Origin: Phascolomyces articulosus
Taxonomy: Eukaryota; Mucoromycota; Mucoromycetes; Mucorales; Lichtheimiaceae
NCBI GenBank assembly: GCA_025677815.1
Contig: JAIXMP010000025.1
Coordinates: forward strand, 372,001 to 436,000
Direction of reading: 5' to 3'
DNA length: 64,000 nt
A model generated the notes under the pieces. The model was given only the letters and a program-made list of their open reading frames with translations, did not search any database and was not told the DNA's origin. Each line of letters opens with the position of its first letter. Position 1 is the first letter of the stretch. This document shows positions 59,701 to 64,000 of the stretch, one piece after another. The position numbers and the translations under genes were made by a program.

Positions 59701-60967
59701 GTTTTCGAACAAATGATAGCTCTGAACTCTATTATTTGTAAAATGGTAAAATGAAACAGCTAATTCTTAGGAGCTCACTGCTTGCCAAATCAATCTCTAC
59801 TAACTTCCTCATTCGTTAATACAGCCATTTTGAAAAACCATGCAGATGAACGGTTTCACTGAGAGCAGCGGATACTCAAAGTATAATGAGTTAGTTCTGT
59901 GGGTCAAGGGCAGTAGCCTTACACATTTATCATAATTTAGTTTCATTATATATACCATTAGTTTATTATGCTATATTAATTGTAATGTAATTATACTTTG
60001 TACCCTGTATTTATTTCAAATCGGAACTCGAAGAAATGCATAATGTTGTACGTGGAGGATACTCTTCTAGTTATTAATACGAAAAACTGACATAAAATAT
60101 ATGAATAATATTTTTATACTTGTTAAACATGATGCAGATAGCCATATAATATAATTATTGCATGTAGTTAATGTATATAAATAAAAATGTGATGAAGGAT
60201 ACGATGATTATACAGTTAGCAAATATATTCTTCTATATTTTTACCCACCGCCATCAATTTCTTTGATTTTTTTCACTTGTCCGATTTTTGTAAAACAGGT
60301 AATCTGATATAGCAACAAAATATATATTTGAAACCGGATAAGATCTTATCTTTATATAAACATCTACACCATTTAAATATAGAATTATCTGATCAATGTT
60401 CTAAACTATTCCACATTTTTCTTTGATGATTGATAATAATCTCGGTGTACATAAACCTAATTTATAAAAACTTGGATCGATCACATGGATTAGACAGGTC
60501 ATTACTCACCATTATAAGGGGAAACAAAACAATACCATACATATATGACACAAAAATAGGAAAAAATCAAGTCGATTTTTTTTTTAAAAAAAAACCAGTA
60601 TTTAAATACTATATTGTAATAGGTGTATTTTGAAAAGAAAAAACAAAGAAATGAGAACTAATTATGAAGAGGAATAGGATATGATATTAATACTACTACT
60701 ACTATTTTGCAGATAATGTATAATGTAAGATGAAAAATGACAGTTTAACAAAAACTACGGAAATAAAAAAGAATCAACTAAAAATAAGGAGAATACTGCT
60801 ACTATGATGAAATATGATGGAAGTGAGGATTAAGAAGGGGAAAAAGGGAGGAGATGAGGGAGACCTTGTCAGTGATAACAACAAAAGATATCAACTGTTC
60901 AATTGAATGCAAATAATATGAGAATATATAAATAAATAAAAAAAGAGAGAAAGAGACTAAATATGAA
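53770..60967. other. Gene-poor region of about 7.2 kb
   Basis: Read on both strands, this stretch shows no gene that I can support. It is very AT-rich, with homopolymer runs (for example 18 A at 56416-56433), a short GGTTTT/TTTTGG hexamer run (53998-54022), short inverted repeats (CACCTA/TAGGTG near 54629-54650) and dense stops in all frames. Several 60-90 codon open frames (for example 54927-55145, 55199-55474, 56862-57056, 57725-57964) have ordinary random composition. A basic Ser/Pro/Arg-rich stretch at 57305-57390 could be a decayed coding fragment. Old decayed transposons, or a heterochromatic spacer, would fit. Confidence 0.5.
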
Positions 60968-62299
60968 TTATGCTTCCAAACCAATTCGGCGAAGTAAACT
61001 GACACGTTTAAATCGCCATTCCTCTTCAGAATCCTGAATACGGCGAACCACATCTTCTTCACCCAATAAAGATCCATTTCCAACCACATAGGATTTAGCA
61101 AAAGTGTATTTCCACAAAACTCTAGCATCCACACCAGCACCTTCCAACATATGCTGAAGTCGTGATAAACGAGTATGACATTCGTGCGTATGGCATTGGA
61201 CATAATCTAATAACTCAGGGGTGACTTCATCCATCGTTACCAAGTGGTTGTTATTCTCTCCGTCGGAGGCTGTATCATAAAAATAATGCATATCATGAAC
61301 CGTGGGAAACTGGTGGGACATTGACTGTTGCTGAGTTTTTGTTGCTGGTGCACTTGTATTACTTGTCACTTGTAATGAGGGTAGCGTCAATTGATCATCC
61401 TGTAAATGGACAATGTGAGAAAGTATAGGTTCGGATAATGGATCGTACTTGAATATACCATGACGAGCAAGAGTGTGGTTTAGTTGTGCATAGTGTTGTG
61501 GATAGATTTGTGTCGGTACAATTTCGGGTTCTAATCCTGACATAATCCAACCCAATGTTACTCGAAGCCAATGTGGTTTCATGGAAGGTGTTTGATGATG
61601 AAGTGATATAGGTACAGCTGGATAACCATAAGGTGATGCTAATGATGAGGAATGGTTTTCATCTGGTTGTTGAACATACGATAATGCAAATATTAAACTC
61701 TTGTCGCCCACAAACTGTTGTTGTTGATGTTGATATCCACCAACACGACGAGCAGACGACATGTCATCTGACATTGTTTTTGACCAAGGTGGTAATTCAT
61801 ACATACGTTCCACTGCAGGATTATAGTGCATATGGAAGAGCATTAACGCCTGATCTTGTGGGCTAAGACCACCACTTGTTGACGCTGAAAAAGAAGGGGA
61901 TGACACTAGTGAGGAACTTGTACCATTGTTCGGCATCCACTGACTGAAATGAATTTGCATTCGACGATGACAGGTGCTCCAGGGATTACTTGCATCTACC
62001 ATCATGGGAACAGGGTTGGCATTAGGTTGTGGTCGAAATTCAACAATGCGGTTGACGGGATCATAAGAATGGGGAATTAACTCGATAGAGACCTTTCTTG
62101 ACTTGTCACCAATTCGAAGGTATACTTTTCGTTGTTGTGATCGAATGGTCATAAAGATAAATTCTTCAGCCATCACCTGCCAAACCTTGGATACACTGCG
62201 TATCCGATAGATTTCAGTAAGTGGCATAAATGAAAAGATATGTAATATCATTTCTGGTGCTAATCGTTCCATAATAGATCGTGTTGTAATAGAAGGCAT
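60968..62299 (-). CDS. F-box protein
   Basis: Single-exon gene of 443 residues. The F-box (about residues 10-46) reads ERLAPEMILHIFSFMPLTEI, then IRSVSKVWQVMAEE, and should bind Skp1 in an SCF ubiquitin ligase. The substrate-facing part has no WD40 or LRR repeats. It contains a conserved-looking strand region (RKVYLRIGDKSRKVSIELI, then NRIVEFRPQPN), a Ser/Gly-rich loop, PHWLRVTLGWIMSGLEPEIVP, and a C-terminal helical part (LEGAGVDARVLWKYTFAKSYV). A partner or target cannot be told. I start at the ATG at 62297-62299 because the frame upstream has no ATG, only a GTG. Confidence 0.85.
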   Translation of the reverse strand: MPSITTRSIMERLAPEMILHIFSFMPLTEIYRIRSVSKVWQVMAEEFIFMTIRSQQRKVYLRIGDKSRKVSIELIPHSYDPVNRIVEFRPQPNANPVPMMVDASNPWSTCHRRMQIHFSQWMPNNGTSSSLVSSPSFSASTSGGLSPQDQALMLFHMHYNPAVERMYELPPWSKTMSDDMSSARRVGGYQHQQQQFVGDKSLIFALSYVQQPDENHSSSLASPYGYPAVPISLHHQTPSMKPHWLRVTLGWIMSGLEPEIVPTQIYPQHYAQLNHTLARHGIFKYDPLSEPILSHIVHLQDDQLTLPSLQVTSNTSAPATKTQQQSMSHQFPTVHDMHYFYDTASDGENNNHLVTMDEVTPELLDYVQCHTHECHTRLSRLQHMLEGAGVDARVLWKYTFAKSYVVGNGSLLGEEDVVRRIQDSEEEWRFKRVSLLRRIGLEA

Positions 62300-64000
62300 C
62301 TTATAAAGAGTGAGAAAGAAAAGGGGATAATTCACTCAGAAGTACAAGATATTTATAAAGATATGAGAAAAAAAAAGATAAAACGGGAAAAAGTAATGTT
62401 TAAGTAACAAGGGTGGGTGCGCATTGATTTTTTTATAAACTCTAAAGTTTCATTTTCTGAGATCATTTTTTTCAAAGTCTGTGGTTGGGTTCAATATAGC
62501 TTTGGTTGTTGTTGGGCGTTGTTGGGCGTTGATATAAATGTTACACTTGAAATCTTTCTTTGGAAGAAAAGACGTGGTAACTCTACGTTTGGCTACGTGT
62601 TACTAAATAGGCTATAATATCGAAAAAAAATTTTGCTTGGCACATATAAGATGCGGATAGCTGTAAGTTTTATAATAATTGACACATCATCAAACTTATG
62701 TTATATCTTTCTCCTTGATTGACTTATATTGATCAAGATAATCCAATTCATCCTATTGTAGGGATATGAATAATAAAAATAGATATGTTTTATTTTTCTC
62801 TCATGTCGTACATCATTATAATAGGTTTTTTTAAGGCACTTTCTCCTACATAAAATGATGCGATGATTCATTCCGCGGAATACATTCTTTTTGTACGTCA
62901 ATAAACAAAATGATGGTTTCTTAATGAGAGAGAGGGAGAGAAAAAGAAGTGTTAAATTGTGTGCGTGAGAGAGAGAAATATCAAGGAGAAGTTGGGGGAG
63001 GGGGGATAAAGTTAGGGTGTTCCGAGGGGGAAAGAAAATCTTCACTTAATATGGTATGAATAACCAAATAAAAACCAAGCAACCCTGAATAACTTGCTTG
63101 TATTAACACACAGGTAGATCTTATAAGTAAAACCTTAACGAGAAATATTTAATCTGATATGAATCAGGCGGAGAGAAGTTCGGTTCAGACCATCATTAAT
63201 ATGTGAACACTTGGTCGATAGCTCCTGCTCAAGTACTGATAATGGTATGGTATCTAACTACTATACTGTATCAATTAGTAGTATTATAAACTTTTTACAA
63301 ATAACAATTAAATATATAACGGTCAAATATATAATGTAGAATACCACTGGTGGCTATAAAAGAAATGTGGCTGAAAAGTGTATATTACCCATCCATCATA
63401 TAGCAATGTTCCACGATCAAGCATATTTTTTATAAATGTAATATAACCCCGCATGCGAGTTCTACATTTGATTACTGTATATTAACAAATGCTTAACATA
63501 GGCTTTTAAAAAAAGTGGAATGTTGAGAATTATTTTGTAGAGTCATTGTTACCATCACCTGTTCAGGTTATGGTTATACAATTTATTTAGTTATATAGGT
63601 TAGTTATATCCTTTTATGCGTTTTGTATTCTATATGGTTATTTCTTTAAACTTGTTGACAGCTTTTGTTTATATGAATTATGTTACTATGTAATAATTCG
63701 TTCAACTAATTAAAAATAGACTCATTTTTTTACGCAGCAAAAGAATACTTGGACGAATCAATCATTGACCCATATTTTTTTTATATTTGGGATCTTAATT
63801 TCATCCTAAATTTAGCATTTTGTGACACGTTCATCAGAAAACGATCCTTTCAGTTTTTTTTAAAGTAGTTTTGTGATAATTTACTAGAAGCTCTAAAGAC
63901 AGAAGGCAAAGTGTGTTTCTTTTTTCATCTTAAATTATGGCGTATAAAAAAATATAACTGGACATGCTTTAGTCATTAATCTTCAGCCACTTTTCTCTTT
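62300..64000. other. Intergenic to window end
   Basis: It holds the F-box promoter. A 10-base tandem duplication (GTTGTTGGGC twice) lies near 62507-62530, and a G-rich purine patch at 62994-63030 has four G-runs. No gene is supported; the last kilobase is AT-rich without a coding signal. Confidence 0.45.

Noticed and set aside
60802..61203. Alternative minus-strand frame over the F-box gene 3' end
   Set aside because: It is a shadow in another frame of the F-box gene, whose frame is continuous and conserved-looking.

Overview
This window is a piece of nuclear chromosome from a filamentous fungus, most likely an early-diverging (Mucoromycota-type) one. The DNA is AT-rich by eye. Genes are split by many short GT-AG introns, mostly about 50-110 bases. 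Both strands carry genes with no operon logic, and the gene set is fungal: a VelB-like velvet regulator, a Cdc3/AspB-type septin, a Vcx1-type Ca2+/H+ exchanger, a HOOK coiled-coil adaptor and a gamma-tubulin complex subunit. The phylum is inferred from gene style and family sequences; no search was run.

Layout. 1-1050 holds a decayed retroelement fragment (minus strand) and two copies of a transposon-end-like motif. 1772-2207 is a possible small spliced gene. 3649-5226 is OGG1 and 6881-11226 a GCP5/6-like gamma-tubulin complex subunit, followed by a small Ser/His-rich protein. 13488-15403 is a septin. 15818-19102 is a divergent pair, aldehyde dehydrogenase and a Golgi-type glycosyltransferase. 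19361-20170 is a secreted beta-trefoil-like protein. 22004-25505 holds a multi-pass membrane protein and an MFS permease facing each other. 26307-27759 is an Old Yellow Enzyme. 29304-30962 is a hydroxypyruvate/glyoxylate reductase, followed by the 15-exon HOOK gene (31287-35081), a secreted I9-type inhibitor, the CAX exchanger, a second MFS protein, a conserved hypothetical, a DUF2415-like WD40 protein, a C78 (UFSP-like) peptidase, a CYSTM protein and the velvet gene (51849-53769). A gene-poor stretch of about 7.2 kb follows, then an F-box gene (60968-62299) and non-coding sequence to the end.

Functions. Three genes serve the cytoskeleton (gamma-tubulin complex, HOOK, septin). Three are NAD(P)/FMN oxidoreductases (ALDH, OYE, GRHPR). 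Four are membrane proteins or transporters, two small proteins are predicted to be secreted, and two genes concern protein turnover or modification (F-box, C78). I see no metabolic cluster, defence island or CRISPR array.

I rebuilt gene models by hand from reading frame, splice signals and family conservation. Every multi-exon model I call confidently closes in frame across all its exons. The most unusual observations are a 6-base micro-exon in the MFS permease (24657-24662), an in-frame TAG in the otherwise intact C78 peptidase (50064-50066), a septin gene whose first two coding exons are 4 and 18 bases long, and a one-base-loop G-quadruplex motif in that gene's long intron. I did not find a convincing wholly new system.
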